Origin: Campylobacter iguaniorum
Lineage (GTDB): Bacteria > Campylobacterota > Campylobacteria > Campylobacterales > Campylobacteraceae
Direction: 5' to 3'
Length of the DNA stretch: 64,000 bases
Assembly: GCF_000736415.1 (NCBI RefSeq)
Contig: NZ_CP009043.1
Location: 868,001-932,000, forward strand
Position numbers and translations under genes: made by a program. The notes beneath the pieces are model-generated. The model did no database searches, was not told the origin of the DNA, and worked only from the letters and a program-made list of their open reading frames with translations. Positions 46,642-55,692 of the stretch are shown here, piece after piece. How positions within the stretch are numbered: the first letter of the stretch is position 1; every line of letters starts with the position of its first letter.

Positions 46642-46833
46642 AATATTTTTTGAAATTTTGCAAAAAACAGTCTTGTTTTTAAGGTAAATTCAAGCAAAAT
46701 ACGCAAAAGAGTTTTTTAGACTATCAATACTTAAATTCCACACAACTGATCGCTTTTGAGATTCTTTATATTTTAGTTTTATAAGATCAAACTTATTTTC
46801 ACAAATTTACTTAACAAAAGGAAAGAAATTTTT

Positions 46834-48708
46834 ATGTTATTTTCAGATTTTAATCTCAGCTCTAAAATTATAGAAGCACTATTCGAGCTAGATTATGAAA
46901 CCCCTACCAAAATCCAAGAAGCAGCTATTCCAGCAGTGCTTGCGGGTAAAGATATACTAGCTGGTGCGAGAACTGGCACTGGCAAAACTGCAGCCTTTGG
47001 TCTGCCTATTTTAGAAAAACTTTTACAAAAAGATAGAAACAAAAAACACCCACAAACTCGCGTTTTAATCCTTGTGCCTACAAGAGAGCTTGCAAACCAA
47101 GTATCACAAAATCTCAAATCTTATGCCAAAAATTTACCATTTAAAATTATGCCGATATTTGGCGGAGTTAGCTTAACCCCACAAATCAAAGCTTTTAAAA
47201 GCGGTTTAGATATAGTTGTGGCAACTCCTGGTAGATTTTTAGACCTTGTTTCTCAAGATGTCGTTGATACATCTCACGTGGATACTTTGATATTTGATGA
47301 AGCTGATAGAATGTTTGATATGGGCTTTATCCACGATATCAAAAAAATCATTCAAATCTTGCCTGCCGATAGACAAAATATGCTATTTTCAGCGACTTAT
47401 CCTGAAGAGGTTAGGACACTTTGCTCTATCGTGCTAAATAATCCAGTAAAAATCCAAGTAGATACACAAAATAGCACAGTATCACAAATCACTCAAAGAG
47501 TAATTACAGTAGATAGAGATAAAAAACATGAACTTTTAAACGAGGTTTTAAAAATAGAAAATCCAGCTCAAGCCCTAATCTTCACTCGCACAAAAAGAGG
47601 AGCCGATAAATGCTCATCATATTTGCACTCTCTTGGGCTAAGCGTAGCTGCATTTCATGGGGATAAAAGCCAAAGCGTGAGATCAAGGACGCTAGATAAT
47701 TTCAAACGTGGCAAAACTCAGCTTCTAGTAGCTACTGATATCGCAGCTCGTGGTATCGATATAGCTGGACTGCCTTGCGTGATAAACTTAGAGCTTCCAA
47801 ATGTTCCTGAAGATTACGTTCATAGGATAGGAAGAACTGGCAGAGCTGGAAATGACGGACTTGCTATATCTTTAGTATGCGTTGATGAGTTTAAGTTTTT
47901 AAGAGATATAGAAAAACTAACAAATCAAAAAATGACTAGAGAGAGCCTTGAGGGATTTGAAGCCGATCTTAGCGTAAAACCGCAGCCTATCAGACGTGGT
48001 GGAAATGTCAAAAAAGAGCCAACAAGAGATAGCGAAAATGGCAATAAAATAGAGTCAAGACAAAGAGAATTTAGAAAAGATAGAGGCGAGCGAAGAGATA
48101 GAAGAGATAGGGATGATAGCCAAAGACCAGAGAGAAAAGGTCGTTTCGATGATAAATTTGGCGATAGAAAACCAAGAGCTAGAAAAGAAACTTCTGAAAA
48201 TAGCGAATTTAAAAATGGCGATTTCAAACCAAAAAGAAGCTCTAAATTTGATGATAAATTTAAAGACAAAAAACCAAGCTTCAAAAAAGATGATGGTTTT
48301 GAAACTGGCTCAAAACGAGAATTTAAAAGAAATGTGAAAAAAGAGTTTTCAGATCACAGCTTCAGCGATGAGTTTAGCTTCGATGCTCCTAAAAAAGAAT
48401 TTAAAAGATCAGCTCCAAAATCTGGATTTAAAAAAGATTTCTCAAGTGATGGAGAATTTAAAAAATCACCTAAAAAAGAGTTCTCAAAAGACAAACCAAG
48501 AGAATTCAGAGGCAAAAGAAGTGATGAAAAATCAGATTCAAAGTCTGGCTTCAAAAAAGATTTCAAAAGAGATGCTAAACCAAAAGGCGAATTTGGCTCA
48601 AAAGATGCTAAAAAAAGCTTTGGTAAAGGCAGACCAAAACAAGACACACCAAAAAAAGATTTTGGTAATAAAAGAAGCTTCAAAAAACCAAGTAAAAAAG
48701 CTGAATAA
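46834..48708 (+). CDS. DEAD-box RNA helicase (RhlE-like) with long basic repetitive tail
   Basis: A 624-residue protein. The helicase core (about 1-370) has the Q motif, Walker A ARTGTGKTAAFG, PTRELANQ, DEAD (FDEADRMFDMGF), SAT, and ARGIDIAGL with HRIGRTGRAG. The last 235 residues are extremely rich in Lys, Arg, Asp, Phe and Ser, with loosely repeated FKKDF, KKEFKR and RKDR units, and are probably disordered and RNA-binding. RhlE-type helicases remodel ribosomal and messenger RNA, often in cold. AAAAGGAAAG precedes the ATG. The 190-base upstream gap is AT-rich and I see no gene in it. Confidence 0.93.
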   Translation: MLFSDFNLSSKIIEALFELDYETPTKIQEAAIPAVLAGKDILAGARTGTGKTAAFGLPILEKLLQKDRNKKHPQTRVLILVPTRELANQVSQNLKSYAKNLPFKIMPIFGGVSLTPQIKAFKSGLDIVVATPGRFLDLVSQDVVDTSHVDTLIFDEADRMFDMGFIHDIKKIIQILPADRQNMLFSATYPEEVRTLCSIVLNNPVKIQVDTQNSTVSQITQRVITVDRDKKHELLNEVLKIENPAQALIFTRTKRGADKCSSYLHSLGLSVAAFHGDKSQSVRSRTLDNFKRGKTQLLVATDIAARGIDIAGLPCVINLELPNVPEDYVHRIGRTGRAGNDGLAISLVCVDEFKFLRDIEKLTNQKMTRESLEGFEADLSVKPQPIRRGGNVKKEPTRDSENGNKIESRQREFRKDRGERRDRRDRDDSQRPERKGRFDDKFGDRKPRARKETSENSEFKNGDFKPKRSSKFDDKFKDKKPSFKKDDGFETGSKREFKRNVKKEFSDHSFSDEFSFDAPKKEFKRSAPKSGFKKDFSSDGEFKKSPKKEFSKDKPREFRGKRSDEKSDSKSGFKKDFKRDAKPKGEFGSKDAKKSFGKGRPKQDTPKKDFGNKRSFKKPSKKAE

Positions 48709-48716
48709 ATTTAGTT

Positions 48717-48740
48717 AAGCACTGCATTTGCAGTGCTTAC
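48717..48740. terminator. Bidirectional terminator between the helicase and ribB genes
   Basis: A perfect stem of at least 10 bp (TAAGCACTGC / GCAGTGCTTA) with a tiny ATTT loop. It lies 9 bases past the helicase stop and 3 bases from the convergent ribB stop. Confidence 0.8.
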
Positions 48741-48742
48741 AA

Positions 48743-49759
48743 TCAAGATTTATAACCTAATATATTTAATCCAAATCCCTTTATAGCCACAAACTCTTTA
48801 TATTCGCTTGAGCTTAAAATTTCTATATCTTTTGCACCAAAATATTTTATGATTTGAGCACCAACGCCATAATTTTTAAATATATTTGAGTTACAGTCTT
48901 CGCCGTCTAAAAATACAAGTATTCCACCCTCTTTTTTAAGCGTTTCAAGATGAGAGATGAACTCTGGATATTTTGGAGAGCTAAGAAGCTCGATATCGGT
49001 TCTGATTTTGTGAAATTTAACATTTGTTTTTTTATTTATTTGCCCAAACACAAAGGCTGTGTGAGTGTTGCTTAAGTGGTCTTTTATACTGTATTTTGTA
49101 GCCAAAAATCCAGCCACGCTACCTTGCTTTGGCTCACTTACATTTATAAGCTTTTCATGGTGCAAACGGTATTCTATTATATCTGAAACGCTTACCATAT
49201 TTAGTCCAAATTTCTCGCAAAACTTCTCTAAGTCATCCCGCCTTGCCATAGTTCCATCATCATTTACAACTTCGCAAATAACAGAAACTGGCGCCACTCC
49301 AGCAAGTTTACATAAATCTATGCTTCCTTCAGTGTGCCCAGTTCGCTCCAAAACGCCACCATTTTTAGCAATCAATGGAAAAATGTGTCCAGGACGCACA
49401 AAATCATCAGCAGTTGTGTTGTAATCAACTAGCATTTTGATAGTCATATCACGCTCATAAGCACTCACGCCAGTGGCTGCAGCCTTAGCATCGATACTTA
49501 CTGTAAAAGCTGTTTCGTGGCAGCTTGTATTTGAGCTAACCATTGGAGCTAGTTCAAATTTGCTCGCAAGCTCTCTTGTAACTGGAGTACACAAGACGCC
49601 TTTTGCGTGGCTTATCATGAAATTTACTTTTTCAATATCACTAAAACAAGCAGCGTAAACTATATCGCCCTCGTTTTCCCTATCTTCATCATCGACCATG
49701 ACAACCATTTTGCCGTTTTTTATATCCTCTATCGCTTGTAAAACTTTTTCAAAAGCCAT
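48743..49759 (-). CDS. ribB: 3,4-dihydroxy-2-butanone 4-phosphate synthase with degenerate GTP cyclohydrolase II-like half
   Basis: A 338-residue riboflavin enzyme. The N-terminal 200 residues are a full DHBP synthase (MVDDEDRENEGD, the catalytic acidic loop; TGVSAYERDMT; GHIFPLIAKNGGVLERTGH). The C-terminal half is RibA-like in length but lacks the zinc cysteines and the CDCG-type motif of active GTP cyclohydrolase II. A separate RibA elsewhere is therefore expected. The ATG at 49759 (MAFEKV) has an AAAGG site; the upstream extension to 49807 looks like leader. Confidence 0.93.
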   Translation of the reverse strand: MAFEKVLQAIEDIKNGKMVVMVDDEDRENEGDIVYAACFSDIEKVNFMISHAKGVLCTPVTRELASKFELAPMVSSNTSCHETAFTVSIDAKAAATGVSAYERDMTIKMLVDYNTTADDFVRPGHIFPLIAKNGGVLERTGHTEGSIDLCKLAGVAPVSVICEVVNDDGTMARRDDLEKFCEKFGLNMVSVSDIIEYRLHHEKLINVSEPKQGSVAGFLATKYSIKDHLSNTHTAFVFGQINKKTNVKFHKIRTDIELLSSPKYPEFISHLETLKKEGGILVFLDGEDCNSNIFKNYGVGAQIIKYFGAKDIEILSSSEYKEFVAIKGFGLNILGYKS

Positions 49760-49881
49760 ATTTTTTACCTTTAAATTTTTTGCGTGATTATAGAGCATTT
49801 TTTGCAATACTAAATAAATAACAAAAGATAAATTTATAGCCCCAAAAGCCTAAATTTAGAGAACTATTAAATGTTTTATGA

Positions 49882-49887
49882 TAGAAT
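49882..49887 (+). promoter_or_regulatory. Possible -10 of the rplI-hslVU-era operon
   Basis: TAGAAT in ATGATAGAATGG, 26 bases before the rplI ATG. A CAAGGATAA ribosome binding site follows. Confidence 0.4.
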
Positions 49888-49913
49888 GGCTCAAATTTAA
49901 ACAAGGATAAAAT

Positions 49914-50357
49914 ATGAAAGTACTACTTATAAAAGATGTAAAGGGTCTAGGAAAAGCTGGCGAAGTCAAGGATGTAAAAGACGGATATGGTAATAATTTT
50001 TTGATTGGCAAAGGTCTAGCAAAAGCAGCTACTGACGCAGTTTTGAGACAATATGAAGCCGCAAAGAAAAAAGAAGCTGAAACTAAGGCTTATGAGATTA
50101 GCCAAAGCCAAAAACTAGCAAGCGAGCTATCAAATGTCAAAATTCTTATCAAATCAAAACTTGGCGCAAACGGTGCACTTTTTGGTAGTGTCACAAAAGA
50201 CGATATCGCAAACGCTCTAAAAGAGCAAAAAGGCTATGACGTAGATAAAAAATCAATCGAATGTGATCACATCAAAACAACTGGCACATACGACGTGAGC
50301 CTAAAGCTTGGCAACTCAATAAGTGCTAAATTTGAACTAGTCGTGGTCGGTGAATAA
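49914..50357 (+). CDS. rplI: 50S ribosomal protein L9
   Basis: A 147-residue L9. The N-terminal rRNA-binding domain has [20 protein letters not shown] and [14 protein letters not shown] connecting helix (about 40-75) joins the C-terminal domain with [16 protein letters not shown]. Length is standard. Its stop overlaps the hslV start (TAATG), beginning a tightly overlapped run rplI-hslV-hslU-era. Confidence 0.98.
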   Translation: MKVLLIKDVKGLGKAGEVKDVKDGYGNNFLIGKGLAKAATDAVLRQYEAAKKKEAETKAYEISQSQKLASELSNVKILIKSKLGANGALFGSVTKDDIANALKEQKGYDVDKKSIECDHIKTTGTYDVSLKLGNSISAKFELVVVGE

Positions 50358-50899
50358 TGTTTCATGCAACAACGATTTTAGCTTATAAAGGCAAAAACGG
50401 CTCAGTCATCGGAGGAGATGGGCAAGTTAGCTTTGGTAATACAGTCTTAAAAGGCAACGCCACAAAGATAAGAAAGCTCCTTGATGGCAAGATTTTGGCT
50501 GGATTTGCTGGAAGTACTGCTGATGCGTTTAATCTTTTTGATATGTTTGAACGCATACTTGAGGGTACAAAAGGCAATTTGCTAAAAGCAGCAATTGAGT
50601 TTAGCAAAGAGTGGAGAAAAGACAAATATTTAAGAAAACTTGAAGCCATGATGCTTGTGCTTGACCGTGAGCATATATTTTTGCTTAGTGGGACTGGGGA
50701 TGTGGTCGAGCCAGAAGATGGCAAGATAGCAGCTATCGGAAGTGGTGGCAACTACGCACTAAGTGCAGCTCGTGCTTTAGATAAATTTGGCAGTCTTGAT
50801 GAAGAAAATTTAGTAAAAGAAAGCCTTAAAATCGCTGGAGAAATCTGCATTTACACAAATACAAATATAAAAACTTATGCTTTATGGGATGAGAAATGA
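50357..50899 (+). CDS. hslV: ATP-dependent protease HslVU, peptidase subunit
   Basis: A 180-residue proteasome-like threonine peptidase. The catalytic Thr lies in [12 protein letters not shown] and is exposed after removal of the first few residues. [16 protein letters not shown] and the [14 protein letters not shown] segment are family hallmarks. It forms double hexamers with HslU caps that degrade misfolded and regulatory proteins. The start overlaps rplI and the stop overlaps hslU. Confidence 0.97.
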   Translation: MFHATTILAYKGKNGSVIGGDGQVSFGNTVLKGNATKIRKLLDGKILAGFAGSTADAFNLFDMFERILEGTKGNLLKAAIEFSKEWRKDKYLRKLEAMMLVLDREHIFLLSGTGDVVEPEDGKIAAIGSGGNYALSAARALDKFGSLDEENLVKESLKIAGEICIYTNTNIKTYALWDEK

Positions 50900-52218
50900 A
50901 CCTAACACCAAAAGAGATTGTTAAATTTTTAGATGATTATGTCATCGGACAAGATGAAGCCAAAAAAATCATCGCTGTGGCTCTAAGAAATCGCTATAGA
51001 AGAATGCAACTTGATAAAAGCTTGCAAGAAGATATAATCCCAAAAAATATACTTATGATAGGCTCAACTGGAGTTGGCAAAACCGAAATCGCAAGAAGAC
51101 TTTCTAAGATGTTTGGCTTGCCTTTTATCAAAGTTGAAGCCAGCAAATACACTGAAGTGGGCTTTGTGGGGCGTGACGTGGAGTCTATGGTAAGAGATCT
51201 AGCGATGGCTAGTTTAAATTTAGTCAAAAAAGAAGAACGCGAAAAAAACAGCGACAAAATAAACGAATATATAGAGAAAAAAATCTTAGAAAAACTTCTT
51301 CCGCCACTTCCAAAAGGCGCTAGCGAAGACAAACTAAAAGACTATGAAACAAGCTATGAAAAGATGAAAGAAAAGCTAAAAGACGGCAAACTAGATCATC
51401 TAAGCATAGAACTTGATATCGACCAGACTACTTTTGAAGCTGGGTCAAATTTGCCTCCAGATATGGCTGCTATGCAAGAAAACTTCATAAAAGTCATAGG
51501 AATAGGAAGCAAAAAAGTTAAAAAAGAGTTCAAAGTCAAAGACGCCAAAGAAGCCCTAAAAAACGAAGCTAGCGAGAAGATTTTGGATATGGATAGCATT
51601 AAAATTCAAGCCTTGAAAAGAGCTGAGAACGAAGGCATTATTTTTATCGATGAGATAGATAAAGTAGCAGTTTCTAGTGGGAGCTCAAACCACCAAGATC
51701 CAAGCAAAGAAGGAGTTCAAAGAGATTTATTGCCTATAGTTGAAGGCTCAAGCGTTAGCACTAAATTTGGCACACTAAAAACAGATCATATACTTTTTAT
51801 AGCTGCTGGAGCATTCCATATAAGCAAGCCAAGCGACCTGATTCCAGAGCTTCAAGGCAGATTTCCTTTGCGTGTAAATTTAGATAGTTTGGACGAAAAT
51901 GCGCTTTATGAGATACTTACAAAGCCTAAAAACTCACTTCTTAGCCAGTATCAAGCACTATTAAAAACAGAAGATGTCAAGCTTGAGTTTAGCGATGAGA
52001 GCATAAAAGCCATAGCAAAAGTCACGCAAAATGCAAATCAAAAAGTCGAAGATATCGGAGCTAGAAGGCTTCATACTGTCATTGAAAGAGTTTTAGAAGA
52101 CATTAGCTTTAGTGCTGATGAGTATAAAGGACAAAAAGTGATAATCACAAAAGAATTAGTCGATGAAAAGCTTGGAGAGATCAGCCAAAACGAAGATTTA
52201 GCAAAGTATATCTTATGA
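50896..52218 (+). CDS. hslU: ATP-dependent protease HslVU, ATPase subunit
   Basis: A 440-residue AAA+ unfoldase partner of HslV. It starts [20 protein letters not shown], with Walker [14 protein letters not shown] at about 54-66, the pore loop [12 protein letters not shown], the I-domain insertion (about 110-230), Walker [10 protein letters not shown], and the sensor/arginine [16 protein letters not shown]. Length and all motifs are intact. It overlaps both hslV and era by four bases. Confidence 0.98.
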   Translation: MNLTPKEIVKFLDDYVIGQDEAKKIIAVALRNRYRRMQLDKSLQEDIIPKNILMIGSTGVGKTEIARRLSKMFGLPFIKVEASKYTEVGFVGRDVESMVRDLAMASLNLVKKEEREKNSDKINEYIEKKILEKLLPPLPKGASEDKLKDYETSYEKMKEKLKDGKLDHLSIELDIDQTTFEAGSNLPPDMAAMQENFIKVIGIGSKKVKKEFKVKDAKEALKNEASEKILDMDSIKIQALKRAENEGIIFIDEIDKVAVSSGSSNHQDPSKEGVQRDLLPIVEGSSVSTKFGTLKTDHILFIAAGAFHISKPSDLIPELQGRFPLRVNLDSLDENALYEILTKPKNSLLSQYQALLKTEDVKLEFSDESIKAIAKVTQNANQKVEDIGARRLHTVIERVLEDISFSADEYKGQKVIITKELVDEKLGEISQNEDLAKYIL

Positions 52219-53084
52219 AAAGCGGTTTTATAAGTCTTATAGGACGTACAAATGCTGGTAAAAGTAGCCTTCTAAACTATCTTTTAAATGAAAAAATCTC
52301 TATGGTTTCTCACAAACAAAACGCAACTAGAAGAAAAATAAATGGCATAGTCATGCACGGAAACGACCAAGCTATATTTGTGGATACCCCAGGTCTTCAT
52401 GAGAGTAACAAAACTATGAATAAACTCATGATCGAAACTGCGATAAAATCAATTGGCGATTGCGATTTGATACTTTTCGTAACAAGTGTTTTTGATAATC
52501 TTGAAAATTATAAAAAGTTTCTAAATTTAAAACGTGATGTTCCGCACATCATAGCCTTAACCAAAATCGATGAAGCAAGTGATAAACAGATTTTTGACAA
52601 GCTTAGCCAATACCAAAAATACGCCGATGAGTTTAAAGCAATCATCCCAACAAGCACCAAAAAACAAGCTTATAAAAAGATTTTAATGGATGAAATTTGC
52701 AAGCATTTGCCAGAACATGAGTATTTTTATGATCCTGAGTTTATAACCACAGCCAGAGGAAAAGATATTTACAGAGATCTTATACTTGAGGCTATTTTTG
52801 AATGTGTTAGCGATGAGATTCCATACTCGACAGATGTCAAAGTCGATAAGGTGGTAGAAAAGCAAGATATAACTGAAATTTATGCTACTATCGTGACAGA
52901 TAACAAGCATCATAAGAGTATTTTAATAGGCAAAGACGGAGCCACAATAAAAAGAATTGGCATCAATTCAAGAAAAATTATCAATCAATTAGTAGAAAAT
53001 AAAATATTTCTTAAACTAAATGTTGAAGTAGATAAAAACTGGACAAGCGATGAAAATGCCGTTAAAAAGAGCTTTGAATATTGA
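52215..53084 (+). CDS. era: GTPase Era, 16S rRNA maturation factor
   Basis: A 289-residue GTPase. The G1 loop is GRTNAGKSS (about 8-16), G3 is DTPG, G4 is TKID, and a C-terminal KH domain follows (about 200-289) with [11 protein letters not shown]. Era binds the 3' end of 16S rRNA during small-subunit assembly. It is the last gene of the rplI-hslVU-era run; 57 bases separate it from the DNA-uptake locus. Confidence 0.98.
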   Translation: MKSGFISLIGRTNAGKSSLLNYLLNEKISMVSHKQNATRRKINGIVMHGNDQAIFVDTPGLHESNKTMNKLMIETAIKSIGDCDLILFVTSVFDNLENYKKFLNLKRDVPHIIALTKIDEASDKQIFDKLSQYQKYADEFKAIIPTSTKKQAYKKILMDEICKHLPEHEYFYDPEFITTARGKDIYRDLILEAIFECVSDEIPYSTDVKVDKVVEKQDITEIYATIVTDNKHHKSILIGKDGATIKRIGINSRKIINQLVENKIFLKLNVEVDKNWTSDENAVKKSFEY

Positions 53085-53120
53085 CTTTTATCAATTTTTG
53101 TAATACAATTAACTTAAATT

Positions 53121-53126
53121 TATAAT
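53121..53126 (+). promoter_or_regulatory. Possible -10 of the DNA-uptake locus
   Basis: TATAAT only 16 bases before the GTG start at 53142, giving an unusually short leader if used. An alternative TACAAT at 53104-53109 would give a longer leader. Which one acts is unknown. Confidence 0.4.
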
Positions 53127-53141
53127 AAACAGAGTTAAGTT

Positions 53142-54662
53142 GTGGATAAAAAACAAAGTAATATTAGCATTATATCTATAGATCCATTTAAGCAAACTGC
53201 TTTTTGCTGCCAAAAAGATAGCTTGAGTTCAAAAAGCATTCTAAAGCTTGAAAAAGAAAATGGATTTTTTATATCTTATGTCCAACACAAAGATATCATC
53301 ATAAGCTCTATTGACATCACAGTAGCGAACTACGATATCCCAACATATGACGAAATCGAAGGAATTATCATCCAAAAGGCGTATCAAGAGCTTGGTCTTG
53401 ATCCAAATTTAGAATACCAAATCAAATATATCAAACAAAACAATCCAAACACAAATAGCATATATGATGTATTTATAGCAAACAATAGAACAATTGAAAA
53501 TAAATTTAAAGATATAATACCTCAAATAAAATATCTCGACTGCATAGCCCCAGCGCCACTTTTATTATCTAGCCTTTATACAAATTCACTGCTTGCTAAA
53601 GATAAAGTCGATTGTTTTATATATTTTCAAGAAGATGACGCATTCTTGGCGGTGTATCAAAATGGAGAATATTTTCAGTCAAAATCACTCACTAGATACT
53701 CTTTAGGAGCGATAAATAATAAATTTACAGAGCTGACTGGAAACAGACTAGAAAATGAAGATTTTTTCAACAAATTAAAGCAAAATGGTCTAAATATAGA
53801 GCAAAAAGAGTATTTAACTCAGATATTAGATGATATATTTTATTATGTTTCAGACGTCATAAACAGCATTACTAAATTCTCGGGCGTCATTATCCAAAAC
53901 ATCTATATAGGAAGCGATATTGGTTCTATCAATGGACTTGATAAATTTGTACAAGATAGACTTCTTATAAAAACTCAAGATTTTAACTTCGATATACCGC
54001 TAAAAAACAAAGAATTAGACCAAACATATCTGCATAATCTTATGATTTTGTATGCTAAAGATTATATAAAAGATAAAAAACTATTAAATTTTTCTAACTT
54101 TTTACGCCCTCCTCCTTTTTTAAGCCGCGATAGTGGAGTTTTTATACTTATAGTTTTTATATCTTTAGTAATTGGGCTTTTATATCCTATTTATCAGTTT
54201 AGTTATGGGTATTATTTATCTATGAAAATAGACAAAGAGCAGATTATCTTAGAAGAAATAAGTCAAAAAAATATACTATACAAAAACCAAATTAATCAGC
54301 TTATAGCTGACGTTCAGCAGATAAAACAGACGCTAGAAAACAAACAAAATGATTTGCAACTCAAAAAAGATCTACTAGATCAAATTTATGATAAAAAAAT
54401 GAATTATCCTATGAAAGGTGTTGCTATATACGATATAACAAAATATATCAACAAAACGGATATTAAAATCAAAGAAATTTCTATAAATAATAGAATGATT
54501 GTTTTGGATCTAATCAGCAGCAATGATAAACACATCACGCAACTCATAGAAGATCTAAGAGCGTCAAACATCTATAAAACAGTGACAAAAGAGATAAGCT
54601 TGATTGACTCAAACTCTACTAAAAGATACTATGAGAGCAATGTCACTGTGGAGATCAGATAA
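53142..54662 (+). CDS. Bitopic protein of the DNA-uptake locus, PilM/PilN-like
   Basis: A 506-residue protein. The N-terminal cytosolic part of about 320 residues has an actin-like/PilM flavour by context (QLLYTN-type acidic helical region) but no motif I can confirm. One transmembrane helix lies at about 331-350, then a periplasmic coiled coil (about 360-410) and a small ferredoxin-like domain typical of PilN/GspL. This would be a natural PilM-PilN fusion, the inner-membrane platform of type IV pilus-like machines. It starts with GTG and a weak ribosome site, and overlaps the next gene by a base. It probably corresponds to a cts-family transmembrane protein next to era in C. jejuni, from memory. 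Confidence 0.7.
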   Translation: MDKKQSNISIISIDPFKQTAFCCQKDSLSSKSILKLEKENGFFISYVQHKDIIISSIDITVANYDIPTYDEIEGIIIQKAYQELGLDPNLEYQIKYIKQNNPNTNSIYDVFIANNRTIENKFKDIIPQIKYLDCIAPAPLLLSSLYTNSLLAKDKVDCFIYFQEDDAFLAVYQNGEYFQSKSLTRYSLGAINNKFTELTGNRLENEDFFNKLKQNGLNIEQKEYLTQILDDIFYYVSDVINSITKFSGVIIQNIYIGSDIGSINGLDKFVQDRLLIKTQDFNFDIPLKNKELDQTYLHNLMILYAKDYIKDKKLLNFSNFLRPPPFLSRDSGVFILIVFISLVIGLLYPIYQFSYGYYLSMKIDKEQIILEEISQKNILYKNQINQLIADVQQIKQTLENKQNDLQLKKDLLDQIYDKKMNYPMKGVAIYDITKYINKTDIKIKEISINNRMIVLDLISSNDKHITQLIEDLRASNIYKTVTKEISLIDSNSTKRYYESNVTVEIR

Positions 54663-55291
54663 TGAATAATATAGAAAATTTGCTTTCAAGACTAGATGCG
54701 TATTTTAGCGGTAAAAAGAAAAATGAAATTTATGCTATATTTTGTATAGTATTTATTATTGTTTTTTATATTTGCTATATGTTTGTCTTTGATATTTCTC
54801 AAAAATATTACGATAAAAATGTAAATTTGTATGATAATATCATGGAAAAAATCAGTGTTTTAAATCAAGATATGAGCTCTCAAAAAGAGCTAAATGTAGA
54901 AGAAAATTTGCTTAAAAAAAATATCAATAAAATCCAAAATATAAAAGATGATGTTAAATATTTAGATAGCGAACTTAAAAAGCTATCTGCGATTTCTTTT
55001 GAGTTTAAAGATAAAAAATCATTTTTAAACTATATAGCCAAAGAAGCTCAAGAAAATGGTGTATTTGTCACAAAAATAGTAGATAATTCACAAGCGATAT
55101 CACAACTAAGCGTTGGAAAAATACAAGATATAAATGTAGAGTTTATCTCAAATTTTGGTAATTTTGTTAAGTTTATAAACGCATTTGAGCAGTCAAATTT
55201 CATCATTGAGCTAAACAATATAATCATTACCTCAATAGATGATAAACTATATGTAAATATGAATATTTCTGCTTGGGGAGTTATGTATTGA
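54662..55291 (+). CDS. PilO-like bitopic membrane protein of the DNA-uptake locus
   Basis: A 209-residue protein. A short cytosolic start is followed by one membrane helix (about 22-42), a periplasmic coiled coil (about 45-110), and a C-terminal alpha/beta domain ending in SAWGVMY. Size and layout match PilO/GspM, which dimerise with PilN/GspL in the inner-membrane assembly platform. Sequence similarity at this level is weak, so the call depends on topology and gene order. The start overlaps the previous stop, and the stop overlaps the next ATG. Confidence 0.72.
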   Translation: MNNIENLLSRLDAYFSGKKKNEIYAIFCIVFIIVFYICYMFVFDISQKYYDKNVNLYDNIMEKISVLNQDMSSQKELNVEENLLKKNINKIQNIKDDVKYLDSELKKLSAISFEFKDKKSFLNYIAKEAQENGVFVTKIVDNSQAISQLSVGKIQDINVEFISNFGNFVKFINAFEQSNFIIELNNIIITSIDDKLYVNMNISAWGVMY

Positions 55292-55692
55292 TGAAAAAAT
55301 TTACATTAATAGCTTTGTGCTGCATTTTTATGAGCGGAAATGACGAAATAATAAAACAATACACAAATTTCATTCAAGACATAAATGAAAAAAGAACCGG
55401 ACTTACTGAGATAGAGATACAAAGTCTATCAAATCCATTTATAATCAAGCCACAAACTGCAGTTTCATCAAATATAGTCGATATAAATGAAACTCAAGAT
55501 CCATACAGACTTTATGCAATTTTTGATAATAAAGTCAAAATAAATAGTCTTTGGCTAAAAAAAGGTGATTTAATCGGTCCATATACTGTCGAAAAAATAA
55601 AACAAAGCAGTGTTATCCTAAAAAATCAAACACAAAATTTAGAATTAAATTTAACGAAAGGCGACAAAAATGTCAATATATCATATAAATAA
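55291..55692 (+). CDS. ctsR: Small periplasmic protein, PilP/CtsR-like
   Basis: A 133-residue protein with an N-terminal hydrophobic export segment (MKKFTLIALCCIFMSG). Cys residues near the cleavage zone could make it a lipoprotein. The rest contains a beta-rich domain (LYAIFDNKVKINSLWLKKGD, then GPYTVEKIKQSSVILKN) like PilP/GspC homology regions, which bind secretins. The ATG at 55291 overlaps the previous TGA; an upstream TTG at 55273 lies within that gene. It is next to the secretin gene, the order seen for ctsR-ctsD in C. jejuni. The symbol rests on position. Confidence 0.65.
   Translation: MKKFTLIALCCIFMSGNDEIIKQYTNFIQDINEKRTGLTEIEIQSLSNPFIIKPQTAVSSNIVDINETQDPYRLYAIFDNKVKINSLWLKKGDLIGPYTVEKIKQSSVILKNQTQNLELNLTKGDKNVNISYK

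Noticed and set aside
47925-48683. Leu/Ser-rich open frames opposite the helicase tail
   Set aside because: They are mirror images of the low-complexity Lys/Asp/Phe-rich coding strand and not real proteins.
48000-48700. Possible tandem DNA repeat or CRISPR-like array
   Set aside because: The repetition is loose and at amino-acid level (short Lys/Phe/Asp units). There are no constant-length repeats with unique spacers.
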